From Nocardia acidivorans NBRC 108247 (GTDB lineage: Bacteria; Actinomycetota; Actinomycetes; Mycobacteriales; Mycobacteriaceae): a stretch of DNA of 64,000 nt. Under the pieces are notes generated by a model that saw nothing but the letters and a program-made list of their open reading frames with translations, searched no databases and was not told the origin of the DNA. Position numbers and translations under genes: made by a program. Below are positions 27,699 through 37,124 of the stretch, piece by piece. The number at the start of each line of letters is the position of its first letter. Within the stretch, counting starts at the first letter, position 1. The stretch spans positions 1 through 64,000 of the forward strand of contig NZ_BDAW01000024.1 in the NCBI RefSeq assembly GCF_001625085.1, given 5' to 3'.

Positions 27699-30116
27699 GT
27701 GACCGATACCGTTCCCCCTGCCGAGAACGGCAGCGCCCCCGCGACCGACGGCGCCGAGAGCGATGCCCGCGCGGCGAGCTCCGCCGGCCGAGCGGCCAAG
27801 GCCGCCAAACCGCGCAAGGCCGCCGCGGCGAAGACTCCCGAGCCCACGACGCTCACCGACTGGCTGGCCGCGCTCTCGGACGCGGCACTGGTGGAGCTGT
27901 TGCAGCTGCGCCCGGATCTCGCGGTGCCGCTGCCCGCCTCGATGGCGGTGCTGGCGGCGCGGACCGAACAGCGCGCCTCGGTCCTGCGCGCCACCGACGA
28001 GCTCGACACACTCGACTTCGCGGTCATCGAAACCCTGGTGGTGCAGGGGGCCGCCGCTTTACGCGATCCGAAACCGGTACCGCGCACCGCATTGACCAAA
28101 CTGCTCGGGGATCGGGTCGGCAAGGCGGCCCTCGATGCCGCGGTGGCCACGCTGCGCGCTCGCGCGCTGGTGTGGGGGTCGGACAAGGCGCTGCGGTTGA
28201 CCACCGCCGCGCAGGAGGCGCTGCCCTGGCCGCTGGGCAGCACCACCGAACTACCGGACGCGCTCACCGAACCCGAGATCGAGGCCGCCCTGGCGGAGCT
28301 GAATCCGCCCGAGCGCGGACTGCTGGACACACTGGCGGCGACCGGACCGCGCGGGCGCACCCGGGACGCAGCCCCGGGCACCCCGGCGGATCGGCCGGTA
28401 CAGCGCCTGCTGGCGCGCCGACTACTGAACTGGATCGACGACGAGACGGTCGAACTACCGCTGTCGGTCGGTCAGGTACTGCGGGGCGAACCGGTCACCG
28501 ATCCGCACGCGCTGACCCCACCGCAGCCGGAACTACGCAAACAAACCAGTTCGGATGTGAATGCCGCGGCCGCCGGCGAGGTGGGAGAACTGCTGCGGCA
28601 CAGCGCATCCATTCTCGAGGTGCTCGGCCAGACCCCCGCGCCCGCGCTGCGCTCCGGCGGCCTCGGGGTGCGGGAGATCCGGCGGGTGGTCAAACAGACC
28701 GGTGTCGACGAGGCCCGCATCGGCCTCATCGCCGAGGTGCTGGCCGCCGCCCGGCTGCTCGACAAGGGCTCGCCCGAACCGCTTCCCGATGACGGCACCG
28801 AGGATTTCTGGGCGCCCACCACCACCGCCGACGCCTGGCTGGCCGTGGTGCCGTCGCGCCGCTGGGTGGTGCTGGCGCAGGCGTGGCTGGACCTGGATCG
28901 CTTCCCGTGGATGATCGGGCTGCGCGATGCCAATGACAAACCCCTGGCCGCGCTCTCGGCCGAACTGCGCAATGTGCACGCCGTTCGCGATCGCCGCGCA
29001 CTGCTGAGCCTGCTGGCCGAATACCCCACCGGCAATGCGGTTTCCGCCGCCGATCTGGCGCGGACGCTGGCCTGGCGGCAGCCGCGCCGGCGGCGGCACT
29101 ATCGCCTGGAGTCGGTGCAGCGCACGCTCGCGGAGGCCGAGACGCTGGGTTTGGCCGCGCGCGGCGCGATCACCTCGGCGGGCCGGGCGCTGCTGCACGG
29201 CCGCCCGGAGGACGCGGAATCGGAGATGGCGGCGGCGCTGCCCGTGCCCGTGGATCATGTGCTGGTACAGGCGGATCTGACGATTATCGCGCCCGGACCG
29301 CTCGTGCCCGAACTCCAGGAGCGGATCTCACTCGTCGCCGATGTCGAATCCGCCGGAGCCGCAACGGTGTACCGGTTGAGCGACACCTCGGTGCGGCGCG
29401 CCCTGGACGGCGGCGCCACCGCTGCCGAACTGCACAATCTGTTCAGCGCGCATTCGCGCACCCCGGTGCCGCAGGCGCTGACCTACCTCATCGACGATGT
29501 GGCGCGACGGCACGGCCGACTGCGCGCGGGTATGGCCCAATCCTTCGTCCGCAGTGAGGATCCCGCGCTGCTGGCCGAGGTGCTGGCCGCACCGGTCGCC
29601 GGGCAGTTGGCGCTGCGGGCGGTCGCACCGACCGTGGCGATCTCGCAGGCCTCGCTGAACGAGGTGCTGGAACAGCTGCGCGCGGCGGGCTTCAGCCCCG
29701 CCGGGGAGGACTCCTCCGGCGCGATCGTGGATCTGCGCCCGCGCGGCGCGCGCATCCCGGCCCGCAATGGCCAGAAGCCGAATTGGCGGCCGAATCCGCC
29801 CAGCCCGGAACAACTTCGGGCACTGGTCTCGGAATTGCGCGCGGGTGAGCGTGCGGCACAGTCACGTTCGGGTCAGACGGTACGCTCGGACGGATCGCGC
29901 ACCACCACGGCCGCCACCCTGAATCTGCTCCAATTGGCCGCGCGCACCAGGCGACCCGTGCATATCGGCTATGTGGACGCCTCGGGCATAGCCACCCAGC
30001 GCATTGTCGAACCGCTCAAAGTCGGTGGCGGACAATTGGACGCACTCGATCCGGTCACCGGCGCGATCCGGCACTTCACTCTGCACCGAATCGCGTCGGT
30101 AGCGCTTGTCGAATAG
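27699..30116 (+). CDS. Helicase-associated domain protein (Rv0862c-like)
   Basis: 805 residues from GTG 27699. A disordered Ala/Lys N-terminus (1-45) precedes TLTDWLAALSDAALVELLQL. Winged-helix-like and helical repeats fill the middle. The XPB/Ssl2-type helicase-associated region (Helicase_C_3) includes DHVLVQADLTIIAPGPLVPE, ISLVADVESAGAATVYRLSD and SVRRALDGGATAAELHNLFS. A WYL-like C-terminus (RTRRPVHIGYVDASGIATQR, then HRIASVALVE) ends it. No Walker motifs are present, so it is not itself a helicase. The XPB helicase gene lies 2.4 kb downstream, as their orthologues are neighbours in mycobacteria. A partner role for XPB is an inference. Confidence 0.88.
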   Translation: MTDTVPPAENGSAPATDGAESDARAASSAGRAAKAAKPRKAAAAKTPEPTTLTDWLAALSDAALVELLQLRPDLAVPLPASMAVLAARTEQRASVLRATDELDTLDFAVIETLVVQGAAALRDPKPVPRTALTKLLGDRVGKAALDAAVATLRARALVWGSDKALRLTTAAQEALPWPLGSTTELPDALTEPEIEAALAELNPPERGLLDTLAATGPRGRTRDAAPGTPADRPVQRLLARRLLNWIDDETVELPLSVGQVLRGEPVTDPHALTPPQPELRKQTSSDVNAAAAGEVGELLRHSASILEVLGQTPAPALRSGGLGVREIRRVVKQTGVDEARIGLIAEVLAAARLLDKGSPEPLPDDGTEDFWAPTTTADAWLAVVPSRRWVVLAQAWLDLDRFPWMIGLRDANDKPLAALSAELRNVHAVRDRRALLSLLAEYPTGNAVSAADLARTLAWRQPRRRRHYRLESVQRTLAEAETLGLAARGAITSAGRALLHGRPEDAESEMAAALPVPVDHVLVQADLTIIAPGPLVPELQERISLVADVESAGAATVYRLSDTSVRRALDGGATAAELHNLFSAHSRTPVPQALTYLIDDVARRHGRLRAGMAQSFVRSEDPALLAEVLAAPVAGQLALRAVAPTVAISQASLNEVLEQLRAAGFSPAGEDSSGAIVDLRPRGARIPARNGQKPNWRPNPPSPEQLRALVSELRAGERAAQSRSGQTVRSDGSRTTTAATLNLLQLAARTRRPVHIGYVDASGIATQRIVEPLKVGGGQLDALDPVTGAIRHFTLHRIASVALVE

Positions 30117-30119
30117 CTC

Positions 30120-30647
30120 CTACTTGGGATTGCCCAGGCAGAAAGTGGCTTTCGGATCCGAAACGGTGCGGAAGCCGATCGCGGTGCCGGCATCACACAG
30201 GAATTCGTCGGCCTGACCGTCGATGCGCTTGGTCACCTTGAAAGAGGCTTCCGGCGCGGTGCAGGCGACATTCTTGTATCCGGTGGTCTGGCTCTCGTTG
30301 TAGCAGGCGCCCTCCTTGAAGTTGGGCGTCAGGCACAGGAATGCGGTGGTCCCGCCATTGAGCGTCTCCTCGTACGAGGTCTGCTCCTGCTTACAGTCGG
30401 TCTTGGTGTCGAAGATCTGGGCGACCTTGTAGACCGCCTTCTCCGAAGAGCAGTCGACCGGCTCGGTCTTGGAGTCGACCATGGATCCCGCGATCACATT
30501 GATGCAATCGCCGACCTTGGATTTGGCGGTATCGGACTTGCTGGCGTCCTTGACCATCGAACAACCGGTCACTGCCAGCGCGGCCACCGCCACGGCCACG
30601 AGGGCCAGCACGAGGCGCAGCAGCGGCCTCGTTCCTGTGAACTTCAC
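30120..30647 (-). CDS. LppU/SCO3897-family lipoprotein
   Basis: 175 residues from ATG 30647. Signal peptide RLVLALVAVAVAALAVTGCS with lipobox VTGC (Cys 29). The exported domain is Cys-rich with the LppU pattern: KVGDCINVIAGSMV, VDCSSEKAVYKVAQIF, DCKQEQTSYEETL, TAFLCLTPNFKEGACY and ATFCLGNPK, giving several likely disulfides. The function of the family is unknown. It is convergent with, and almost touches, the helicase-associated gene (3-bp gap). A 30-codon reading frame lies just upstream on the same strand. Confidence 0.85.
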   Translation of the reverse strand: MKFTGTRPLLRLVLALVAVAVAALAVTGCSMVKDASKSDTAKSKVGDCINVIAGSMVDSKTEPVDCSSEKAVYKVAQIFDTKTDCKQEQTSYEETLNGGTTAFLCLTPNFKEGACYNESQTTGYKNVACTAPEASFKVTKRIDGQADEFLCDAGTAIGFRTVSDPKATFCLGNPK

Positions 30648-30744
30648 CTGCGAAAACCTTTCTCACCGTACAGTTCACGGCTGCCGTGAACGCGGTGAGG
30701 ATACCTGTGCGTGATCGGCGGACGCATCACCGAATAGGGGTATT

Positions 30745-30837
30745 TCAGAGCATATGCAGGCCGCGCATACCCAGCATGGACATATTGAGGATGGTGGGCA
30801 GGAGCGCATTGAGCATTTGCAGGCTCAGGTAGGTCAT
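30745..30837 (-). CDS. Candidate 30-residue Met-rich hydrophobic peptide
   Basis: An ATG at 30837 preceded by GAGAGGGAACAG opens a 30-codon frame ending TGA 30745. The peptide starts MTYLSLQMLNALLPTILNMS and continues with four more Met (MLGMRGLHML). Seven or eight residues are Met and it carries one Arg and one His. It is strongly hydrophobic/amphipathic and could insert in a membrane. It lies 73 bp after the endoglycoceramidase-like gene and 97 bp before the lipoprotein gene, on the same strand. I know no family. The good ribosome site is the main support; it could be chance. Confidence 0.45.
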   Translation of the reverse strand: MTYLSLQMLNALLPTILNMSMLGMRGLHML

Positions 30838-30910
30838 CTGTTCCCTCTCGATTTGGGCGCACGTCCAGAAAGTCGCGCCGAAGACTGTGTCGTCGGCCAC
30901 CCGCCGATCG

Positions 30911-32350
30911 TTACGCGGAACCGGCCCGCGTAATGCGAACCGTCACCGGCCGCGCGGAGTCGGCCACGACGGTCACCACCCGCCCGCCCGCCGGCGAGGT
31001 GACGGTGCCGCCGTCCACTCGGACCTGATAACCGCGAGGGTAATGCAGATCCGAGACATAGATCTCGGTCGGCTTACCAGCGGTGAAAGGTGTGTAGCTG
31101 TAAGCGAAGTCGCCGTTGCCCGCATCGAAGGTCAGGCGCCCGGGCGTCCCCGCGGTGGCCTGCGGATAGGTCCGCACCAGCTGCTGCCCGATCTCACCGA
31201 GGAAGGGGTCCGGGCGGATTCCACCCGCGCCGAAACGGGACGAGTAATGCCAGTACTGCCAGCTGACGAAGCGCTCATCGGCACGAATCACGGTGTTGCG
31301 CAAGACAGTCGGATCACCGTCGCCGAATTCGGTGACCAGCGTCGGCAGTTGCGTGCGCCGGGTGAAGGAATCGATATTGCCCCAGGTCTTGTCCTGTTGC
31401 AGCGGGCAGAGCGCGCGCAGGAAGGCGGGCAGGCCCAGGTAGATGGCGAGTTGACTCGGAATGCAGTAGTCGTGCGGGGCGAAGGCGATATCCGGTGCGG
31501 TGATCGGCGGATTCTTGCCCAGATTCGAGGGCATGGTCTCGTTCCAGGTGACATTGGGCTCCCAGAACACCATGGTGTTCGCATTGCGCGCCCGCACCGC
31601 ATCGGTCAATTTCTGCATGGCCGCTTGGTATTTCACATCGAAGCCCGGGCAGCCGTTCGGATAGCAGGACAGGAACGCGCTGCCCGGCCACGGTTCGTTC
31701 ATGAGCTCGAAGCCGAGTACGCCCGCATGCCCGTCCAGGCGTGCCGCGAGCGCGCCGAGCGCCGTGCCGAGATAGTCCAGCACGCCATTACCGTTGTCCC
31801 ACACCTCATCCCAGCCCTGATTCATACTCGGCATGAGGTAGTAGAGCGGAAAGCCGAGATTCGGTTCCAGCACTCCCGGACGGGATTTCAGCGCCCATTC
31901 GGGAAAACCGTTGCCGCCCCATATCTTCGACAGACCATCCTGATGATTGTCCAGCAGGGTGTGAATCCCGCTCTGCGCCAAGGTGTCCACCACGGCGGCG
32001 ACGCGATCCAGATAGGCGGTGTCGACCACGCCCTTGGTCGGCATGAGTCCGTCGAAGGACACTCCGAGCCGCACGGTATTGAATCCGTGCCCGGCCAGTA
32101 GCGCGGCATCCTCGGCGGTGAGGGTGAAGCCATCCCCCAGCTGGATATAGGGCGCGTCCTTGTCCACATTGTTCACACCGTGCAGCAGGACGACGCGCCC
32201 GAACTCGTCGACGAACCTGCCGCCCTCGGTGTGGATGGCCGCAATACCCGGCGCGGCCTGTGCGCTCGGCGGCGCGACCAGCAGCGCTCCCCCGAGCGCA
32301 CCCGCCATCAGGCCCACCAGCCACCGTCTGCCCCGCTGTCCCCTGCGCAT
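30911..32350 (-). CDS. Secreted GH5 glycosidase, endoglycoceramidase-like
   Basis: 479 residues. Signal peptide RWLVGLMAGALGGALLVAPP with cleavage near AQA-AP (33). GH5 barrel landmarks: FGRVVLLHGVNNVDKDAPYI, GFNTVRLGVSFDGLMP, IHTLLDNHQDGLSKIWGG, acid/base Glu 219 in GFELMNEPWPG and nucleophile Glu 341 in LPTLVTEFGDGDP, followed by a C-terminal beta domain (about 400-479). The HQD loop and the N-x-W pattern resemble endoglycoceramidases of Rhodococcus and related GH5 subfamilies, which release the intact oligosaccharide from glycosphingolipids. Cellulase activity is the less likely alternative. It is divergent from XPB. Confidence 0.87.
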   Translation of the reverse strand: MRRGQRGRRWLVGLMAGALGGALLVAPPSAQAAPGIAAIHTEGGRFVDEFGRVVLLHGVNNVDKDAPYIQLGDGFTLTAEDAALLAGHGFNTVRLGVSFDGLMPTKGVVDTAYLDRVAAVVDTLAQSGIHTLLDNHQDGLSKIWGGNGFPEWALKSRPGVLEPNLGFPLYYLMPSMNQGWDEVWDNGNGVLDYLGTALGALAARLDGHAGVLGFELMNEPWPGSAFLSCYPNGCPGFDVKYQAAMQKLTDAVRARNANTMVFWEPNVTWNETMPSNLGKNPPITAPDIAFAPHDYCIPSQLAIYLGLPAFLRALCPLQQDKTWGNIDSFTRRTQLPTLVTEFGDGDPTVLRNTVIRADERFVSWQYWHYSSRFGAGGIRPDPFLGEIGQQLVRTYPQATAGTPGRLTFDAGNGDFAYSYTPFTAGKPTEIYVSDLHYPRGYQVRVDGGTVTSPAGGRVVTVVADSARPVTVRITRAGSA

Positions 32351-32557
32351 AGGTACCTCTTATTCAGCTTTCGGAGTAACGCGAATTAACTGGACAACCG
32401 CCCAAGTTGGAGGTGATCGTAGCCACCGGAACTCGGGGCTTGACCGTTTTCACCGAATTGCCCGCAGCCGCGCAGGTAGCAGCCGTCCGGACCCCTGTCG
32501 GTGCCATCAGGAACAATGGACTGCGGCCCGATCGGGTCCGAGAAGCCAGGAGGTGCC

Positions 32558-34216
32558 GTGACCGACGGACCACTCATCGTTCAAAGCGACAAGACACTGC
32601 TGCTCGAGGTCGACCACGAGGCCGCGGACGCCGCCCGGCAGGCCATCGCGCCCTTCGCCGAGCTCGAACGCGCTCCCGAGCACGTGCACACCTACCGCAT
32701 CACCCCCCTGGCCCTGTGGAATGCCCGCGCCGCCGGTCACGATGCCGAGCAGGTGGTCGACGCCCTGGTGAAGTTCTCCCGGTACGCCGTCCCGCAGCCG
32801 CTGCTGGTGGACATCGTCGACACCATGGCCCGGTACGGCCGACTGCAACTGGTCAAGAGTCCGGTGCACGGGCTCACCCTGGTCAGTCTCGATCGCGCGG
32901 TATTGGAAGAGGTGCTCCGGCACAAGAAGCTCGCCCCCATGTTCGGCGCACGCGTGGACGACGACACCGTGGTGGTGCATCCGTCCGAGCGCGGTCGCAT
33001 CAAACAGCTGCTGTTGAAGATCGGCTGGCCCGCCGAGGACCTCGCGGGATACGTCGACGGCGAGGCGCACGATATCGACCTCGACTACGAGGGCGGGCAC
33101 TGGGAACTGCGCGACTATCAGCAGATGGCGGCCGACTCGTTCTGGGCGGGCGGCTCCGGAGTCGTCGTATTGCCCTGTGGCGCGGGCAAAACCATGGTCG
33201 GCGCGGCGGCCATGGCCAAGGCCAAGGCCACCACCCTGATCCTGGTCACCAATACCGTCGCCGGTCGGCAGTGGCGGCGCGAACTGCTGGCGCGCACCTC
33301 GCTCACCGAGGAGGAGATCGGCGAGTACTCCGGTGAGCGCAAGGAGATCCGCCCGGTCACCATCGCCACCTATCAGGTGATCACCCGCAAGACCAAGGGC
33401 GAGTACCGCCATCTCGAACTGTTCGACAGCCGCGACTGGGGTCTGGTCATCTACGACGAGGTGCATCTGCTGCCCGCACCGGTCTTCCGCATGACCGCGG
33501 ACCTCCAGTCCCGCCGCCGCCTCGGACTGACCGCCACCCTGGTGCGCGAGGACGGTCGCGAGGGTGATGTGTTCTCGCTGATCGGCCCCAAGCGCTACGA
33601 CGCGCCATGGAAGGACATCGAGGCGCAGGGCTGGATCGCACCGGCCGACTGCGTCGAGGTGCGGGTGACGCTCACCGATGCCGAACGTATGGCATACGCC
33701 ACAGCCGAACCGGAGGAGCGCTACAAACTGTGCTCCACCGCACGAACCAAGCTGCCTGTGGTGGAGTCGATTCTGGCCCAGCACCGGGGGTCGCCGAGTC
33801 TGGTGATCGGCGCGTACCTGGATCAGCTGGAGGAGTTGGGCGAGCATCTGAACGCCCCGATCATCCAGGGTTCCACCCGCACCAAGGAGCGGGAGGAGCT
33901 GTTCGACGCCTTCCGGCGCGGGGAGATTCCGGTGCTGGTGGTCAGCAAGGTCGCGAATTTCTCCATCGATCTCCCCGAAGCGTCTGTGGCCGTCCAGGTT
34001 TCGGGCACCTTCGGCTCCCGGCAGGAGGAGGCGCAGCGGCTCGGGCGACTGTTGCGCCCGAAACAGGATGGCGGCCAGGCTCACTTCTATTCGGTTGTCG
34101 CACGTGACACGCTGGACGCCGAATACGCCGCGCACCGGCAGCGTTTCCTTGCGGAGCAGGGGTATGCCTATCGCATCACCGATGCGGACGACCTGTTGGG
34201 GCCGACGTTAGGATAA
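32558..34216 (+). CDS. XPB-type DNA repair helicase
   Basis: 552 residues from GTG 32558 with a full AGGAGG ribosome site (32548-32553). N-terminal domain (1-190) contains the helicase-associated fold. Superfamily-2 motifs: ELRDYQQMAADSFW, Walker A PCGAGKT (about 206-212), DEVH box (300-303), GLTATLVREDG with the RED motif, VIGAYLDQLEELG, QGSTRTKEREELFDAFRRGE, and VSGTFGSRQEEAQRLGRLLR (motif VI). It matches M. tuberculosis XPB (Rv0861c). 3'-5' ATP-dependent unwinding and DNA repair are the known activities. The upstream in-frame ATG (32501) lacks a ribosome site. Confidence 0.95.
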   Translation: MTDGPLIVQSDKTLLLEVDHEAADAARQAIAPFAELERAPEHVHTYRITPLALWNARAAGHDAEQVVDALVKFSRYAVPQPLLVDIVDTMARYGRLQLVKSPVHGLTLVSLDRAVLEEVLRHKKLAPMFGARVDDDTVVVHPSERGRIKQLLLKIGWPAEDLAGYVDGEAHDIDLDYEGGHWELRDYQQMAADSFWAGGSGVVVLPCGAGKTMVGAAAMAKAKATTLILVTNTVAGRQWRRELLARTSLTEEEIGEYSGERKEIRPVTIATYQVITRKTKGEYRHLELFDSRDWGLVIYDEVHLLPAPVFRMTADLQSRRRLGLTATLVREDGREGDVFSLIGPKRYDAPWKDIEAQGWIAPADCVEVRVTLTDAERMAYATAEPEERYKLCSTARTKLPVVESILAQHRGSPSLVIGAYLDQLEELGEHLNAPIIQGSTRTKEREELFDAFRRGEIPVLVVSKVANFSIDLPEASVAVQVSGTFGSRQEEAQRLGRLLRPKQDGGQAHFYSVVARDTLDAEYAAHRQRFLAEQGYAYRITDADDLLGPTLG

Positions 34217-34254
34217 CTGGAGGAGAAGCCTCCAGTAGGCGGGAGGGAACGTAC

Positions 34255-34923
34255 GTGCGACGCTTCGAATTCGCGGTGGACCGTGAGCATGCCCGGGCGG
34301 TCAACGAAGTCGTCGCCGATCTGCGGCGCTTGCGGGTGCTCGGGGTGGGCGCCGCCATTGTGCTGGGCCTGGGCACCGCGTTTCTGGTGTGGGTGAATCA
34401 TCCGTGGTCCTGGCTGCTGGCGGTGGCATTCCTGCTGGGGGCGGCCACCTCGCTGTTCATCGGCCTGTGGACACCGCATCGCGGGCGGGTCGATCGGCTC
34501 TATGCCGCGGGCGAACTCGTGCCCGCGGTGGTCTCGGAGACCGACGGATCCAAGACGGTGCTGCTGGCCCTGGTGGATCTGGCCAAGCCCAAGACCGACG
34601 GCCCGCGCTACGCGCTGGTCACCCGCACGGTGCGCAGCCTGCCCGGACATCGCAATCGGATCGGCGAACAGGTGCCGTCGGTGACGGTGCGCATCGACCG
34701 CGCGCCCGGTTCGGTGGGTGAGCTGTGGCAGTCGGTGAGCGCCATGCCGATCGCCTGGGGCACCCGGGATCTGAACATTATCGAGCGCGCCCGCACCACC
34801 ATCCGCGATGTCGAATGGCAGTTGCTCACCGACAATCTGGAGCTGGCCGACAAGGTGCGGCATGTGGATGCCAAGCGGCTGCTGCTGGACCCGCAGCAGC
34901 TCCCCGAGGAGCTCCGCGGATAG
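34255..34923 (+). CDS. DUF3239 membrane protein
   Basis: 222 residues from GTG 34255, preceded by GGAGGG. After a charged 25-residue N-terminus, two spans (LGVGAAIVLGLGTAFLVWV and WLLAVAFLLGAATSLFIGLW) form a hairpin. The cytoplasmic remainder includes YAAGELVPAVVSETDGSKTV, VTRTVRSLPGHRNRIGEQVP and VSAMPIAWGTRDLNIIERAR, the DUF3239 pattern. It starts 38 bp after XPB with a small CTGGAGG/CCTCCAG hairpin between them, so a shared transcript is possible. No function is known. Confidence 0.82.
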   Translation: MRRFEFAVDREHARAVNEVVADLRRLRVLGVGAAIVLGLGTAFLVWVNHPWSWLLAVAFLLGAATSLFIGLWTPHRGRVDRLYAAGELVPAVVSETDGSKTVLLALVDLAKPKTDGPRYALVTRTVRSLPGHRNRIGEQVPSVTVRIDRAPGSVGELWQSVSAMPIAWGTRDLNIIERARTTIRDVEWQLLTDNLELADKVRHVDAKRLLLDPQQLPEELRG

Positions 34924-34984
34924 CGGGGAGTCCGCCGGGCGCATTCCCACCGAAATCCCTTGCGCCGGAACATAGAATGATCCG

Positions 34985-35623
34985 ATGATACCCGGCGCGA
35001 ATCTTGCCGCCTTCTTCGTCGCGGCCACCGTATTGATCGTCATCCCGGGACCCGGCGTGCTGTTCGTCATCGGCCGCGCCCTCACCTGCGGGCGAAAAGC
35101 GGCCCTGCTGTCCGTACTCGGTCACTCCCTGGGCGTGCTGCTGGTGCTCTCCCTGGTCGCGGTCGGGCTCGGCACGCTCGTGGCGGCCTCGGCCATCGCA
35201 CTCAATACGGTCAAGATCGCGGGTGCGCTGTACCTGATTTACCTGGGCGTACAGGCGATTCGCCAGCGCAAATCCCTGCGCGAGGCGTGGGAGTCCAAAG
35301 GTGATCGGGCCCAGGGCGGCAAGCTCATGCGGCAGGCGTTCCTGGTGGGGATCAGCAATCCCAAGGCCATCATCTTCTTCTCCGCGGTCCTGCCGCAGTT
35401 CGTGGATCCGGACAGCGGGCCGATAGCCGTGCAGATGTTCATCCTGGGCCTGATCTTCTTGGCCATCGCATTGGTTTCGGACAGTGCGTGGGCGCTGGTG
35501 GCGGGGCTGGCCCGGGACTGGTTCGCGCGCTCACCGGAGCGGTTGGAGCGGGTCGGCGGCGCGGGCGGGGTAATGATCATCGGACTCGGTGCGAGCGTTG
35601 CCGTGTCGGGCACCAGTCATTGA
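34985..35623 (+). CDS. LysE-family exporter (first)
   Basis: 212 residues. RhtB/LysE amino-acid exporter fold with six hydrophobic segments: NLAAFFVAATVLIVIPGPGV carries the conserved PGP motif, followed by GRKAALLSVLGHSLGVLLVL, IAGALYLIYLGVQAIRQRKS, and the NPKAIIFFSAVLPQF motif at about 125-139. The family exports amino acids or homoserine lactones, and the substrate is not predictable here. A second, diverged family member lies at 37125 on the other strand. Confidence 0.9.
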   Translation: MIPGANLAAFFVAATVLIVIPGPGVLFVIGRALTCGRKAALLSVLGHSLGVLLVLSLVAVGLGTLVAASAIALNTVKIAGALYLIYLGVQAIRQRKSLREAWESKGDRAQGGKLMRQAFLVGISNPKAIIFFSAVLPQFVDPDSGPIAVQMFILGLIFLAIALVSDSAWALVAGLARDWFARSPERLERVGGAGGVMIIGLGASVAVSGTSH

Positions 35624-35683
35624 TCCCGGCGACGACTAGAGTCGCTGGTCGGGGTGTGTACGCCGGAAAGGGCGGCTCGACGT

Positions 35684-37093
35684 ATGAGGCATAGCTGGTG
35701 GCGGTACACGGTGGTCGGCGCCGCCGTGGTGGCGGCCGCGAACGCGGTTCCCGCACAGGCGGATCCGGGTGACCCCTTCGCGGGCGCGCCCGGACTCGGC
35801 GATCCGTACTATCCGCTGGACGGCAATGGCGGGTACGACGCGAAGCACTACGACGTCACCCTCGGCTACGATCCGGCCTCGCACGTCATGACCGGCTCCA
35901 CCCGGGTGGACGCGGTCGCCACCCAGGCGCTGCACACCTTCGACCTGGACTACAGCGGCCCGCGGATCGCCAAGGTGACGGTCAACAATCTGCCCGCCTG
36001 GTTCGATCGCACCCGGGACCACGAACTGGTGGTCACCCCCATGCTGCCGCTGCTGCCCGGTCTGCCGTTCACCGTGCAGGTGGAGTACGCGGGTGAGATC
36101 ACCGGCACCGACGGCGACGGCTGGGTGCTCTCCCCCAGCGGCGGGGCTTTCGTTGCGGGACAACCGCATTCGGCCTCGTCCTGGTATCCGCTCAATGACA
36201 CGCCTTTGGACAAGGCCACTTTCGCGCTGCACGCCACCGTGCCGGCCGAATGGGAGGTCATGTCCAACGGTCTGAAGATCAGTGATGTGGTGAACGGCGC
36301 GAACCGCACGGTGAATTGGGAGATGCGCCAGCCGGTGGTCGGCTATCTGACCACCATCGCCATCGACAAATTCGATTTCCTGGCCCAGCAGCGCGCCAAT
36401 GGCACACCGCTGCTGAGCGCCTTCGCCCCGGATGCGAGCAAACAGGCGCGGGACAACGAAGCGCGGCTGCCGGAGTTCCTGGACTTCCTCGAAACCCTGT
36501 ACGGCCCCTACCCGTTCGACACCGCCGGTGGCATCTACGTGGACACCGATCTGCAGTTCTCACTGGAGACCCAGTCCCGGCCCATCTACGCGCCCTGGAC
36601 CGATCTGAACACCGTGGTGCATGAGCTCACCCACCAGTGGTGGGGCGACTCCATGTCGGTGAAGCAGTGGTCCGATATCTGCCTGAACGAATGCTTCGCC
36701 AGCTACACCGCCGACTACCTGTGGCCGGAACGTATGGAGGGCAAGGACGTCGACGCGCAATACCGCGAGGCCGTCGCGAAATACCGCGCTGAACCGAAGT
36801 TCTGGCAGATTATGCTGCAAAACCCCGGTGTGGGAAACGAATTCACCTCGGTCTACTACCGCGGCCCGCTCTTCCTGCACGCGCTGCGCCGCACCATGGG
36901 TGATACCGCCTTCTTCGGCGCCGTCCACGATTTCGTGGACGGTCACCGCTACGGCAATGCGTCCATGCCGGAATTCCGCCAATTCATGCGGTCCCGCACC
37001 CCGACGGATCTGACCGGATTCTTCACGGCCTGGCTGGATCGCACCGAACCGCCCGCCGACGAATTCCTCTACCCGGGCTCACTGCGGTCCTGA
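35684..37093 (+). CDS. Secreted M1-family metallopeptidase
   Basis: 469 residues from ATG 35684. Signal peptide to about residue 27 (VVAAANAVPAQA). The N-terminal beta-sandwich begins GYDAKHYDVTLGYDPASHVM. The thermolysin-like domain has the zinc site HELTHQWWGDSM (His 313, Glu 314, His 317) and the third ligand in LNECFASY (Glu 336), 18 residues later as expected. The GxMEN-type exopeptidase loop is not obvious: the expected region reads GGIYVDTDLQFSLETQ, with Glu in SLETQ. Only the first half of the long eukaryotic-type M1 scaffold is present. It is predicted to be an exported aminopeptidase-like enzyme. Confidence 0.9.
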   Translation: MRHSWWRYTVVGAAVVAAANAVPAQADPGDPFAGAPGLGDPYYPLDGNGGYDAKHYDVTLGYDPASHVMTGSTRVDAVATQALHTFDLDYSGPRIAKVTVNNLPAWFDRTRDHELVVTPMLPLLPGLPFTVQVEYAGEITGTDGDGWVLSPSGGAFVAGQPHSASSWYPLNDTPLDKATFALHATVPAEWEVMSNGLKISDVVNGANRTVNWEMRQPVVGYLTTIAIDKFDFLAQQRANGTPLLSAFAPDASKQARDNEARLPEFLDFLETLYGPYPFDTAGGIYVDTDLQFSLETQSRPIYAPWTDLNTVVHELTHQWWGDSMSVKQWSDICLNECFASYTADYLWPERMEGKDVDAQYREAVAKYRAEPKFWQIMLQNPGVGNEFTSVYYRGPLFLHALRRTMGDTAFFGAVHDFVDGHRYGNASMPEFRQFMRSRTPTDLTGFFTAWLDRTEPPADEFLYPGSLRS

Positions 37094-37124
37094 CGGACCG
37101 CTGCGCCGTCGAAACCTGTTCCCG

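Noticed and set aside
32507..34135. 542-codon minus-strand frame opposite XPB
   Set aside because: Antisense shadow of the helicase gene, whose own frame contains every helicase motif.
34216..34236. Small CTGGAGG/CCTCCAG hairpin after XPB as a terminator
   Set aside because: Only 7 bp, no T tract, and it overlaps the space where the DUF3239 ribosome site must lie; read-through is more likely.
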